Source: Rhodococcus_G sp042879035 (lineage in GTDB: Bacteria > Actinomycetota > Actinomycetes > Mycobacteriales > Mycobacteriaceae). Taken from it: a DNA stretch of 64,000 nt. This document shows positions 1 through 10,030 of the stretch, in pieces. A program made the translations under genes and the position numbers. The notes under the pieces are model-generated. The model was not told the origin of the DNA, ran no database searches, and saw only the letters and a program-made list of their open reading frames with translations. The stretch is taken from NCBI RefSeq assembly GCF_042879035.1, contig NZ_JBIAOU010000021.1:17595-81594 (forward strand), read 5' to 3'. Position 1 is the first letter of the stretch. Each line of letters starts with the position of its first letter.

Positions 1-148
1 CGCGGGCTTCCTTGCCGGAGACCTCTTCGGTCTGGATCGCGGCGAGGACCATCCGCAGCGTCTGCAGACGCAGGGTGTCCTTGGCCTTCATCGCGGCCGT
101 CATGTCGGCACGGAGGGTGGATTTGAGGGTGGCTGTGGAGTCGGACAT
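1..148 (-). CDS. GatB/YqeY domain protein, N-terminal part (runs off the left edge)
   Basis: The first 49 codons on the minus strand begin MSDSTATLKSTLRADM and continue through MKAKDTLRLQTLRMVL to a segment ending in GKEAR at the window edge. This is the typical N-terminus of the YqeY family, a small helical domain also found at the C-terminus of GatB in the tRNA amidotransferase. Stand-alone YqeY proteins are about 150 residues, and their exact role is not settled. The start is the ATG whose complement lies at 146-148. The gene is divergent from the metallophosphoesterase, with about 70 bp between the starts. Confidence 0.8.
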   Translation of the reverse strand, partial: MSDSTATLKSTLRADMTAAMKAKDTLRLQTLRMVLAAIQTEEVSGKEAR

Positions 149-217
149 GGTTTCGAACGCTACGCGCCCGCACCGGCGACGCGCATGTCGATTGCGTGCG
201 CTGCGTATCCTGAATTG

Positions 218-1180
218 GTGTTTGACAACCCACGCACTGCCCTTCGCGGAACCGCCGTCGGACTCGCGGGTGCCGCGGCCCTCGGCATCGGCTATGCCTC
301 GCTGATCGAGCGGAACGCCTTCACCCTGCGTGAGGTGACGATGCCGGTGCTCGAGCCGGGCTCGTCGACCCTGAGGGTCCTGCACCTGAGCGACCTGCAC
401 ATGATGCCGGGCCAGAAGCTCAAGCAGAACTGGCTGCGGGAGCTGGACCGGCTCGAACCGGACCTCGTCGTCAACACCGGCGACAACCTGTCGCACCAGC
501 GCGCGGTGCCGGCGGTCGTGCAGTCGCTCAGTGGTCTGCTGTCCCGCCCCGGCCTGTTCGTCTTCGGCAGCAACGACTACTTCGCTCCGAAGCCGAAGAA
601 CCCGTTCAAGTACTTCAGGAAGGAGCACAAGCGGACGTTCGGTGAGCCGCTGCCGTGGCAGGACCTACGGGCCGCGTTCACCGAGCGCGGCTGGCTGGAC
701 GTGACGCACACCCGGCGCGAACTCGAGGTGGCCGGTGTCCGGATCGCGACGGCGGGCGTGGACGATCCGCACCTGAAGCGGGACCGCTACGACACCATCG
801 CCGGAACCCCGAACCCGATGGCGAACCTGAAGCTCGGGATCACCCATTCGCCGGAGCCGCGGGTCCTGGACCGGTTCGCCGACGACGGCTACGACCTGGT
901 GCTCGCCGGCCACACGCACGGTGGCCAGCTGTGCCTGCCCCTGTACGGCGCGCTGGTGACGAACTGCCAGCTGGACCGGTCTCGGGTGAAGGGCCCGTCC
1001 CGCTGGGGCGCCCACATGCAACTGCACGTCTCCGCCGGCATCGGCACCTCGCCGTACGCGCCTGCCCGGTTCTGCTGCCGGCCCGAAGCGACACTGCTGA
1101 CGCTCGTCCCGACACCCGACAAAGGCCCAAAACAGGGGGTTCAACCAGGCGTTTCGCGTTCTTCGGCTGTCGTACGCTAA
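218..1180 (+). CDS. Membrane-anchored metallophosphoesterase (YkuE/Rv3683 type)
   Basis: A calcineurin-like phosphoesterase of about 320 residues. The metal-binding motifs are visible in order: HLSDLH near residue 60, NTGDN near 90, a GSNDYF motif near 115 (GNHD-like position), and AGHTHGG near 235. An N-terminal hydrophobic stretch (AVGLAGAAALGIGYASL) likely anchors the enzyme in the membrane with the catalytic domain on one face. The substrate cannot be read from sequence; relatives act on phosphodiesters or lipid-linked pyrophosphates. An in-frame ATG lies at 185 and TTG/GTG codons at 215 and 218. The GTG at 218 was chosen because family similarity begins there, but the start is uncertain. 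The 3' end lies directly before the tRNA gene. Confidence 0.75.
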   Translation: MFDNPRTALRGTAVGLAGAAALGIGYASLIERNAFTLREVTMPVLEPGSSTLRVLHLSDLHMMPGQKLKQNWLRELDRLEPDLVVNTGDNLSHQRAVPAVVQSLSGLLSRPGLFVFGSNDYFAPKPKNPFKYFRKEHKRTFGEPLPWQDLRAAFTERGWLDVTHTRRELEVAGVRIATAGVDDPHLKRDRYDTIAGTPNPMANLKLGITHSPEPRVLDRFADDGYDLVLAGHTHGGQLCLPLYGALVTNCQLDRSRVKGPSRWGAHMQLHVSAGIGTSPYAPARFCCRPEATLLTLVPTPDKGPKQGVQPGVSRSSAVVR

Positions 1181-1219
1181 GCTTTGCTGGCTGCCCGGGA
1201 ACGGGGAGCGAGCAAGACA

Positions 1220-1293
<74 letters not shown>

Positions 1294-1299
1294 CAGTGT

Positions 1300-1338
1300 C
1301 GAGAGGCTCCATCCGATTGATTCGGATGGAGCCTCTCG
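1300..1338. terminator. Perfect 17-bp hairpin between tRNA-Pro and the VOC gene
   Basis: The left arm at 1300-1316 and the right arm at 1322-1338 are exact reverse complements, with loop TTGAT. It lies between two genes that converge on it, so it probably terminates both directions. The TTGAT loop recurs in the leuA terminator at 19149. Confidence 0.85.
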
Positions 1339-1348
1339 TCGTTTGCGG

Positions 1349-1726
1349 TCAGTCCTGGTGAATCTGGACGAGATTGCCGCAGGTGTCGTCGAAGACGGCC
1401 GAGGCACCGGACGGGTCGGTGGTCGGCTCACCGGTGAAGCGGACACCGAGCCCGATCAGCCTGTCGTACTCCGCGCGCACGTCGGGCACCCCGAAGACGA
1501 TGGTCGGCAGCCCGAGCCCGTACACGCCCTCCCTATACGCGGTCGCGATCGGATTGTCACTGGGCTCGAGGAGCAGACCGACCCCGTCGGGGTCCTGCGG
1601 CGACTTCACGATGAAGAGGTTGTGGTCGGGCATCGCAAGCAGTTCCTCGAACCCGAGTGTCTTCGTGTAGAAGTCGAACGCAGCAGCGGGATCGATGACG
1701 TGGATACCGCACATCTTGATTCGCAT
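1349..1726 (-). CDS. VOC (glyoxalase/bleomycin-resistance fold) family protein
   Basis: A 125-residue protein with the paired beta-alpha-beta-beta-beta modules of the vicinal oxygen chelate superfamily: CGIHVIDPAAAFDFYTKTLGF at the start and FGVPDVRAEYDRLIGLGVRF in the second half. The C-terminal FDDTCGNLVQIHQ carries the usual DPDGN-like turn and final metal-ligand region. Such proteins include glyoxalases, dioxygenases and drug-binding proteins; nothing here identifies the substrate. It converges on the tRNA gene and stands alone. Confidence 0.8.
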   Translation of the reverse strand: MRIKMCGIHVIDPAAAFDFYTKTLGFEELLAMPDHNLFIVKSPQDPDGVGLLLEPSDNPIATAYREGVYGLGLPTIVFGVPDVRAEYDRLIGLGVRFTGEPTTDPSGASAVFDDTCGNLVQIHQD

Positions 1727-2153
1727 GCACCGAGGCTATCCGCGCTCGGCCGGACCCGCAGGGCTCGTGCTCGGTGCGGCAGTGCACAGTGGACGCCACG
1801 CGTCGATCCGAGGAGCCTTCCGATCGGCACCTTCCCGTCCCAGGCCGTCGACGGCGCGGTGCGCCAAGCGCAGGGGCGACGGCGGAACCGAACGATGAAC
1901 GCGTTCCATTTCGGCGGCCGGCGACTCCCCTTTTCGGCGGAGGACTCAGCCCGGATCTCGATCTCTCGAACTCTCAAGCGCAGGTAGAGGCTTACCCTTA
2001 CGGCCCGGGCGCACGCCCCACGACCAACTCGGACGTCCGACCAAATATATTCACCAAACTGCAACGAGTTCTTACTTTTGCTGGCATGGTGTCGTGAACT
2101 TCATTCCGCAGAGGGCCCCATCCAGCCATCCCGGAGGGGCGCAAGGAGACTCG
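1727..2153. other. 427-bp intergenic region, promoter side of two divergent genes
   Basis: No convincing gene was found. The right half contains a clearly AT-richer stretch at about 2040-2075 (CCAAATATATTCACCAAAC and following). It probably holds the promoter of the secreted protein gene, whose ribosome binding site AAGGAG lies at 2143-2148, 5 nt before the ATG at 2154. Confidence 0.5.
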
Positions 2154-3420
2154 ATGCCCACACCAACAGCGCGACAGATCGCGGTCACGGTCACCTCGGC
2201 CGCGGTCGTCGCAGGCATGATCTTCACCGCGGCACCAGCTGGTGCCGCGGTGACCACACTCCCGTTCAACAACACCTGCAAGGCCAGTTCCGTCATCGCC
2301 GTCGACAAGACGTCGGCCTCCGGCACGACGGTCGAGCACCGGCGTCGGTCAACGCGGGCGAGACGTTCACCTACCGGGTGCAGCCCAACGGCTCGTCCTT
2401 CCCGAACAGCGACTCGGGCGCCACCACGATCGGCCTGTCCCGATTCAAACTGGACTACGAGATTCCGGACAACGCCACGTTCGTCAGTGCGGCGATCGTC
2501 CCGGGTACCGCGGTGAACATCAACACCAACACCTCGGGAGGCGCCGTCGGTGTCGCACCGAGCGTGATCCGGGTGAACACCGCGGGCGCCGCCGACGCCG
2601 CGGGCACCATCCTCCGCGTGTCCGGCAACAACGAGGTCATCGCGAACGGTGGCACGAACAGCACGAGCACGGTGGGCGGCATTCGGGCCGACAAGCTGAA
2701 GAAGGATCTCAACGGCGCCACGACGTCCGACGGCTCGAGCTGGTTCCGCCTTCCCGCCATCGACGTCACCGTGACAGCCAACGCCGCCGGCGTGATCACA
2801 CCCAAGATCCGTACCGCCGGCAGCGCCGCGACCTACGGCAACGACCAGAACTACTACACCTTCCTCGCGCAGGCCTCGCTCTTCGGCACGCAGAACGCGC
2901 CGACCCGGTGCACCCCGCGCGACTCCACCACCGCGGCGCTGAACGCCGGTGGCGGCGCGCTCGCCACCATCACCGTCACCGATCCCGGTCCGACCGTCGA
3001 GGACAGCACCACCACGCTGAGCGTCCCGGCGACCGCCAAGACCGGCACCGCCGTCGACCTCACCGCCACCGTCGCCCCGGCCGGCGCCACCGGAACCGTC
3101 GAGTTCCGTGACGGCGCAACGGTTCTCGGTACCGCACCGGTCACGGTCGGCACCGCGACGCTGAACCACACCTTCACCACCGACGGCGCGCACAGCATCA
3201 CCGCCGTCTACTCGGGCGACGCGACGCACAACCCGTCGACCTCCTCGGCCGGCACCGTCGACGTCACCACCGATCCGGTTGTCGTCGACACCACCACGAC
3301 GCTGAGCGTCCCGGCGACCGCCAAGACCGGCACCGCCGTCGACATCACCGCCACCGTCGCCCCGGCCGGTGCCACCGGCACCGTCCAGTTCACGGACGGC
3401 GGCACCGACATCGGTTCGAA
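2154..3420 (+). pseudogene. Secreted protein with Ig-like repeats; frameshifted and cut off at the 3' end
   Basis: The ATG at 2154 opens a signal peptide (MPTPTARQIAVTVTSAAVVA, then FTAAPAGAA) in frame 3. Around 2325-2335 the reading continues in frame 2 (APASVNAGETFTYRVQPNG), as if one base were missing. The body has a Ser/Thr/Asn-rich surface-protein domain. Two bacterial Ig-like repeats follow, each opening with TTTLSVPATAKTGTAVD and separated by about 95 residues. The second repeat stops at about 3417 after QFTDGGTDIGS and runs straight into a decarboxylase gene in another frame. No stop codon belonging to this protein is present. It was probably a cell-surface or secreted adhesive protein; as written it is broken, or the sequence is misassembled at the repeat. 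Confidence 0.7.
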
Positions 3421-4874
3421 CACTCGCCGCGGGAGATCCTGGACCGGCTCGACGAGCTCCAGGCCTCGGACGCCCCGACGTCCGGTGGCCGCCTGCTGTC
3501 CTACGTCTACGACCCCGGTGTCGCCGAACTCGACGACCTCGCCGCCGCGGCTGCCCGGAAAGCCCAGTCGCTCAACGGCCTCGACCCGACCACCTTCCCG
3601 TCCGTCGCGGCTCTCGAACGAGACCTGGTCGCGCTGGCCCGGACGGTGCTCGCCGACGGAGTGGACGGCGTCGTCGGCTCCGTCACCAGCGGCGGCACCG
3701 AGAGTTGCATGCTCGCCGTGAAATCCGCTCGCGACACCTGGCGCGCGGCCACCGGACGCGACGACCGCCCGACGCTGGTGATCGGGTCGACCGCGCTCGC
3801 CGCGTTCATCAAGGCGGCGCACTATCTGGACCTGCGACTGCGGGTGCTGCCGGTCGACCCGGACACCTGTCGCCTGCGGCCGGAGGACGTCGCGGCCGCA
3901 CTCGACGACTCGGTGGCACTGGTCGTCGCGTCCGCTCCGTCGTACCCGCACGGCGCGCTCGATCCGATCGAAGGCATCGCGAAGGTGTGTGCGGCGCAGG
4001 ACGTTCCGGTGCACGTCGACGGCTGCATCGGCGCCTGGGTGCTGCCGTGGTGGCCGGGCGCCGAGGACCGCCCGGCGTGGGATCTGCGTGTGCCGGGCGT
4101 GGCGAGCCTGTCGGCGGACCTGCACAAGTACGGCTACGCCCCGAAGGGCGTGTCGGTGCTGCTGTACCGGGACCGGGACCGGCACCGCCGCCAGTGGTTC
4201 GCGACGAGCGCCTGGCCGGGATACGCGGTGGTGAACCCCACGATGCTCGGCTCCCGGACGGTGATGCCGATCGCGGCCGGCTGGGCGGTGTCGCAGGCGT
4301 TGGGCCGCAGCGGTTTCGCCGAGTTGACGGGCGGATCGCGCGGGCTGCCGAGCAGGTGCACAAGGCGATCGACGGTATCGAGGGCCTGCGCGTCGTCGGG
4401 GAGCCCGCCGGCCCCCTGGTCGCCGTCGCCACCGACCCGGAGGTGCCCGAGCCACGGCGGGTGGATCCGCACCGCTGGGCCGATGCCGCGAAGGAACTCG
4501 GCTGAGTGCTGCAACCGCAGCCGGGACGCACCCAGTCCGACGACACGGTCCTGCCCCGCACCACCCACGTGACGCTGACCCCGGTCACGGAGTCGGTCAT
4601 CGGCGACCTCGACGAGGCGATGACCGCCGCCGCGGACCGGGTTCGAGGCGTGCCGGGCGCGCAGGCTCCCGCGGACTTCGTCGCGGCCGCCGGTCAGATC
4701 CGGACCGAGGACCTCACCAGCGAGAACTGCGCCGCCGTGCTCGCCCTGGTCGGTCTCGACCCGGCGGGCGGCCTGGACGGCCCGGTGGCCGAACTCCTGG
4801 CCCTGATCGAGGCCCTGCCGGAACCCGTCGCGGAACGACTCCTCGTCGAGTTCCTGGCCCGCTTCATGGAGTGA
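3412..4874 (+). pseudogene. PLP-dependent decarboxylase, sphingosine-1-phosphate lyase type; start missing, frameshift and internal stop
   Basis: Reading from about 3421 in frame 1 gives HSPREILDRLDELQASDAPT and onward to the PLP-lysine motif SADLHKYGYAPKG near 4110-4150, as in the S1P-lyase/group II decarboxylase family, with VTSGGTESCMLAV upstream. Only the first few codons seem to be missing at the junction with the secreted protein. Near 4325-4335 the reading must move to frame 3 (RIARAAEQVHKAIDGIEGLR). At 4503-4505 an in-frame TGA stands where a Trp codon would fit (AKELG-stop-VLQPQPG). The reading then resumes to the normal end LVEFLARFME. The total matches a normal length of about 480 residues. 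With three lesions this is a pseudogene, or a stretch of poor sequence. Confidence 0.75.
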
Positions 4875-4905
4875 CGTCCGCACCGCCGCGATCCGCACCA
4901 CGAAG

Positions 4906-4933
4906 GGGCGGCACACCGCGTGGTGTGCCGCCC
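4906..4933. terminator. 12-bp hairpin after the decarboxylase remnant and dps
   Basis: GGGCGGCACACC (4906-4917) is the exact reverse complement of 4922-4933, with loop GCGT. It sits between the ends of two converging genes. Confidence 0.75.
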
Positions 4934-4958
4934 TTCCGGTCGTGACGAGAACGCGCTG

Positions 4959-5441
4959 TCAGGCCGCCAGCGCCTGCCACATCCAGTGCAGCTGTTCGAG
5001 TTTGGCGGTGATGCCGATGAGGAGGTCCTGAGTGACGGCGTCGGCCTTCTCGGTCGCCTCGACCCGTGCCCGCAGTCGGGCGATCACCGCGGCGAGGTTC
5101 TCGACGATGGCGTTGACGACGTCGGTGTCGCTGGTCCAGCCGGCACCGAAGCCCGTGGTTCCGGCGTCGGCGGCCACCGTGGCGGCGCGGCCGTCGGGGC
5201 TGACCCCGATCGCGGTGGCCCGCTCCGCGGCGGCGTCGGTGAATTCACGTGCAGTCGTGACCAATTCGTCCAGCGACGGATGCACGGACAGGAAGTTGCG
5301 GCCCACGACGTTCCAGTGGGCCTGCTTGGCCACCAAGCTCAGATCGATCAGATCGACGACGGTACCCTGCAGGGCCTCCCCCGCGATCCGCTGCTGTCCC
5401 GCGTCGAGTGTGCTGGCAATGGGACCGTTGGTCATTGTCAT
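4959..5441 (-). CDS. dps: Dps-family ferritin-like DNA-protection protein
   Basis: A 160-residue protein of the Dps class, which forms 12-subunit shells that oxidise and store iron and can bind DNA during starvation or oxidative stress. The inter-subunit ferroxidase residues are visible in the segment AKQAHWNVVG-RNFLSVHPSLDELV (two His, Asp, Glu) near residues 40-65. The length is normal. The ATG is preceded by GGAGAG. A 19-bp palindrome lies about 35 bp upstream. A Fur-family gene follows upstream in the same direction, a common partnership for iron and peroxide control. Confidence 0.92.
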   Translation of the reverse strand: MTMTNGPIASTLDAGQQRIAGEALQGTVVDLIDLSLVAKQAHWNVVGRNFLSVHPSLDELVTTAREFTDAAAERATAIGVSPDGRAATVAADAGTTGFGAGWTSDTDVVNAIVENLAAVIARLRARVEATEKADAVTQDLLIGITAKLEQLHWMWQALAA

Positions 5442-5474
5442 CTCTCCTCTACGTGTACGTGCGACGTCTGTGGC

Positions 5475-5493
5475 TTACCCCGTTGCGGGGTAA
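5475..5493. promoter_or_regulatory. Palindrome upstream of dps, candidate operator
   Basis: TTACCCCG (5475-5482) and CGGGGTAA (5486-5493) are exact inverted copies around TTG, 34 bp before the dps start codon. The position fits an operator or a 5'-UTR hairpin. Which regulator binds is not visible; the neighbouring Fur-type protein is a candidate. Confidence 0.5.
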
Positions 5494-5661
5494 CCCAACC
5501 CTCGTATGTTTCAACTGTTCTGGCAGGCGCCGCGTTCCCGGGTGTGGCCGAGAGCACGAGAACCGACGCCCGTTCCGCGCGACCACGAAGGAAGACCCGA
5601 TCGACCTGGAGGCAGTGATGGACACCGTCCCGGTCCCGCGGATCCTCGTGGCGTGCACGGC

Positions 5662-6144
5662 CTACCGGTGATCGCCCTCGGGGACCGGCTCGTGGGCCGG
5701 CATCCCGTCGGATTCCGCCCGGCACTGCGCGCACACACCCCAGAACACGACCTCGGCTTCGTCGACGACGAAGCCGTGGTCGTTCGAGGAGGGGGTCAGG
5801 CACGGCGCGCGACCGACGACGCAGTCGACGTCGACGACGACACCGCATTCCCGGCACACGAGGTGGTGGTGGTTGTCCCCGGTGCGGGTCTCGTAGCGGG
5901 CCGGTGATCCCGCGGGCTCGATGCGCCTGAGCAGTCCGGCGTTCACACAGGCCTTGAGCACGTCGTAGACGGCCTGCGTCGACACCGAGCCCAGTTCGGC
6001 GCGCACCTGCGCGGCGACCCGGTCGGCGTCGGTGTGGGGGTGCGCGGCGACCGCGTTGAGGACGGCGACCCGCGGAGCGGTCACCCGCAACCCCGCGGCA
6101 CGCAGCTGCGTGCGAGGGTCCGAGCGGGTTCCTGCGTCGCGCAT
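5662..6144 (-). CDS. furA: Fur-family metal/peroxide-responsive repressor (FurA/CatR type)
   Basis: A 160-residue ferric uptake regulator family protein. The winged helix is residues 8-80 (RTQLRAAGLRVTAPRVAVLN, then STQAVYDVLKACVNAGLLRR). The dimer and metal domain follows, with the HHHLVCRECG segment and a second CxxC in CAQC near the C-terminus; these are the expected Zn and regulatory metal positions. The ATG at 6142-6144 was chosen because a good promoter lies immediately upstream, which leaves almost no leader. In many actinobacteria furA precedes katG; here dps lies downstream and no catalase-peroxidase gene is present. Confidence 0.88.
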   Translation of the reverse strand: MRDAGTRSDPRTQLRAAGLRVTAPRVAVLNAVAAHPHTDADRVAAQVRAELGSVSTQAVYDVLKACVNAGLLRRIEPAGSPARYETRTGDNHHHLVCRECGVVVDVDCVVGRAPCLTPSSNDHGFVVDEAEVVFWGVCAQCRAESDGMPAHEPVPEGDHR

Positions 6145-6150
6145 CGGTCC

Positions 6151-6180
6151 AGTATCCGCTCCATTTCTGGAACAAGTCAA
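6151..6180 (-). promoter_or_regulatory. Predicted promoter of the furA-type gene
   Basis: On the minus strand TTGACT (6175-6180) and GATACT (6151-6156) are separated by 18 bp, close to the housekeeping consensus. Transcription would begin within a few bases of the start codon, suggesting a leaderless mRNA, as known for mycobacterial furA. Confidence 0.6.
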
Positions 6181-6219
6181 GAAAACCCTGACCGCGCCGC
6201 AACGCCTCACCCGCGTGGG

Positions 6220-7185
6220 GTGACCCGCACCCGGACGGAGTGGAGTTCACTGTTCACCGTGAAACCCACGAAGCTGTCGGTTGCGCTGGCGAAAGAAGCG
6301 CTCGAGGTCCGCAGGCAGTCGGCCCACGGCTGGCTGCGGAGGACCACCGCGGGCCGGACCGTGGCCCGAGTACTCGGCGGCCTCGCCGACATCGAACTCG
6401 CCGACCGCGCGATGACGCTCGCGGCGCAGGAATTCACCTCCGTCCTGCCCGTGATCATCGTGGTGGGGACCATCGGCAACCTGCACGGGGCGTCGGAGAC
6501 ACTCTCGAACCAGCTCGGTATCGACCCCGGCGCCCTGACCTCGATCACCCACACCACCGCGAACGCCGTCGAGTCGAGCCCACCCACGTTCGCGACGTTC
6601 GGCGTGATCGGTGTCCTGATGATCATCGTCAGTGGCACCTCCTTCGCACGCGCCCTCGGTCGTGTCTACGGCAAGGTCTGGGGCGTGCCGACACTGACGT
6701 TCAGCGGGTGGTGGCGGTGGGTCGCGGTCCTCGTCGCCGTGGCCGCCGCCATCGGACTGCTCGGGCGGGTGCGCCGCGTGTCGACCGTCGAATGGATCGG
6801 GCCGCCGCTCGCTGTCGTCGGCGAGGCCCTCGTCTGGTTCGGCCTGTGGATGGCCGTCCCGTACCTGCTCACCCAGGGACGCCTCGCCGGCCGCGTGCTG
6901 TGGGCGACGGCGGGCCTCACCTCCGCCGGGCTGACGATCCTGGGTATCGGCGGGGTGCTCTACCTCCCCCGCGCGGCGGCGTCGGCGCAGGACAAGTTCG
7001 GCGAACTGGGCCTGGTGTTCACCGCCATCACCTGGATGTTCCTGCAGTCGGCGGTCGTCGTCGCGGCGACCACGATCGTCAAGGCACTGGCCCTCGACGA
7101 GGGGTTCGTCGGCCGGGTCCTGCGCGGACCCGGACTCGAACCGGTACCCCCCGAGCCCCTTCCGGTACACGACCGCGCGGGCTAG
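6220..7185 (+). CDS. YihY/BrkB-family inner membrane protein
   Basis: A protein of about 320 residues with several hydrophobic segments (FTSVLPVIIVVGTIGNL, ATFGVIGVLMIIVSG, WVAVLVAVAAAIGLLG, ALVWFGLWMAVPYLL, LTSAGLTILGIGGVLYL, FTAITWMFLQSAVVVAA), the pattern of the YihY/YhjD family. The name 'ribonuclease BN' often attached to the family is a historical error; the function is unknown and a transport role has been suggested. A GTG at 6259 (VKPTKLSVALAKEAL) is an alternative start. Ten bases separate its stop from the next ATG, so the two may be co-transcribed. Confidence 0.72.
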   Translation: MTRTRTEWSSLFTVKPTKLSVALAKEALEVRRQSAHGWLRRTTAGRTVARVLGGLADIELADRAMTLAAQEFTSVLPVIIVVGTIGNLHGASETLSNQLGIDPGALTSITHTTANAVESSPPTFATFGVIGVLMIIVSGTSFARALGRVYGKVWGVPTLTFSGWWRWVAVLVAVAAAIGLLGRVRRVSTVEWIGPPLAVVGEALVWFGLWMAVPYLLTQGRLAGRVLWATAGLTSAGLTILGIGGVLYLPRAAASAQDKFGELGLVFTAITWMFLQSAVVVAATTIVKALALDEGFVGRVLRGPGLEPVPPEPLPVHDRAG

Positions 7186-7195
7186 CGTGTCGATC

Positions 7196-7576
7196 ATGAC
7201 CGACGTTCGCCCGCGTTTCGCGGCAGGCGCCGCGGTGACGGAAGCGCAGCGACTGCTCGACCACGACGCACCCGAGGAGGCCGCGGTGCTGCTCGCGGGG
7301 ACGACCGCGGCAGCCACCGACGACGAACTCGAGATCTGGCAGGGTCTGACCCTGCTCGCCGAGGGACTCACGCAGACAATGCGACGTGATCCGGCCGCGA
7401 TCGTGTCACTGCAGCGCGGTGCCGACCTCCTCGATGCACACGACGGCGCGCCGCCGCACGCTCTCGACGTCGCCGGCCTGACCGGATGGGCCCGCCACCT
7501 GGTCGCCGCCCTGGGCGACCCGGCGGCACCGACCTTCCCGGATCACCCGTCCGTCCCGCGGCTGCGCCTCCCCTGA
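7196..7576 (+). CDS. DUF309-like small protein
   Basis: A 126-residue soluble protein starting at ATG 7196. The segment LLDHDAPEEAAVLLAGTT then DELEIWQGLTLLAEGLTQTM resembles the helical core of DUF309 proteins (W-Q-G-L followed by a second helix bearing a conserved charged patch). No catalytic motif is apparent and the role is unknown. It follows the YihY gene closely and converges on asd with 25 bp between stops. Confidence 0.6.
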   Translation: MTDVRPRFAAGAAVTEAQRLLDHDAPEEAAVLLAGTTAAATDDELEIWQGLTLLAEGLTQTMRRDPAAIVSLQRGADLLDAHDGAPPHALDVAGLTGWARHLVAALGDPAAPTFPDHPSVPRLRLP

Positions 7577-7601
7577 ACCCGCGAGCGTCCGGATGGGGCG
7601 C

Positions 7602-8639
7602 TCAGCCGACGAGCAGCTCGGCGATCTGGATCGTGTTCAGCGCGGCGCCCTTACGGAGGTTGTCGCCGCAGACGAACAGGGCGAGGCCGCGTCCGCCGGG
7701 GACACCCGGATCCTGCCGGATGCGACCGACCAGCGACGGATCGCTGCCGGCAGCGGCCAGCGGGGTCGGGACCTCGACGAGCTCGACGCCGGGGGCGTCG
7801 GCGAGCAGTTCCTTCGCCCGCTCGACCGACAACGGGTTGCCGAACTCGGCGTTGATCGACAGCGAGTGCCCGGTGAACACCGGGACGCGCACGCAGGTGC
7901 CGCTGACGAGCAGGTCCGGGATACCGAGGATCTTGCGGGACTCGTTGCGCAGCTTCTGGTCCTCGTCGGTTTCGCCGCTGCCGTCCTCGACGAGGGAGCC
8001 GGCCAACGGGATGACGTCGAACGCGATCGGCGCGACGTACTTGTTCGGCGCAGGGAAGTCGACGGCGCTCCCGTCGTGGACGAGCTTCTCCGCGTCCTCG
8101 GCGACCGCCCGCACCTGCGTGGCGAGTTCCTCGACGCCGGCGAGCCCGCTGCCGGAGACGGCCTGGTAGCTGGAGACGATCAACCGCTGCAGCCCCGCCT
8201 CGTCGTGCAGGACCTTGAGCACGGGCATGGCGGCCATCGTGGTGCAGTTCGGGTTGGCGATGATGCCCTTGGGCGGGTTCTTCGCCTCCTGCGGGTTGAC
8301 CTCACTGACCACGAGCGGGACCTCGGGGTCCTTGCGCCACGCGGACGAGTTGTCGATGACGGTGGCACCGGCGGCGGCGAACCGCGGGGCCTGCGCCCGC
8401 GACAGGGTCGCACCGGCCGAGAACAGCGCGATGTCGATGCCCTTCAGGTCCTCGTCGGACACGGCGGCGGTGTCCTCGACGACGATGTCCTGTCCGCGGA
8501 ACGGCAGGGTGGTGCCCGCCGAACGGGCCGACGCGAAGAACCGCACCTTGTCGGCGGGAAAGTTGCGCTGCTCGAGCAGGGTGCGCATGACGGCACCGAC
8601 CTGGCCGGTGGCGCCGACGACAGCAACAGTCAAAGCCAT
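7602..8639 (-). CDS. asd: Aspartate-semialdehyde dehydrogenase
   Basis: This 345-residue enzyme reduces aspartyl-4-phosphate to aspartate semialdehyde with NADPH, the branch point toward lysine, diaminopimelate, threonine and methionine. The N-terminal Rossmann motif GATGQVGAVM is at residues 9-18. The catalytic Cys132 lies in IIANPNCTTMAA, and the substrate-binding/catalytic His in FTGHSLSINAEF near 245. It lies 5 bp downstream of ask and is certainly in one operon with it, as in mycobacteria and corynebacteria. The ATG complement is at 8637-8639. Confidence 0.96.
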   Translation of the reverse strand: MALTVAVVGATGQVGAVMRTLLEQRNFPADKVRFFASARSAGTTLPFRGQDIVVEDTAAVSDEDLKGIDIALFSAGATLSRAQAPRFAAAGATVIDNSSAWRKDPEVPLVVSEVNPQEAKNPPKGIIANPNCTTMAAMPVLKVLHDEAGLQRLIVSSYQAVSGSGLAGVEELATQVRAVAEDAEKLVHDGSAVDFPAPNKYVAPIAFDVIPLAGSLVEDGSGETDEDQKLRNESRKILGIPDLLVSGTCVRVPVFTGHSLSINAEFGNPLSVERAKELLADAPGVELVEVPTPLAAAGSDPSLVGRIRQDPGVPGGRGLALFVCGDNLRKGAALNTIQIAELLVG

Positions 8640-8644
8640 GGGTC

Positions 8645-9910
<1,266 letters not shown>

Positions 9911-10030
9911 GCCAATCAACCTCCGGGTCTGGGGTCTGGTTACGAAATCCGATTGTCAAGCTTACCGACGGTGACCGAATCGCTCGCACCGGGACTGCGA
10001 CCGACCGCCACCGCCTGCGACGATGTGTGC

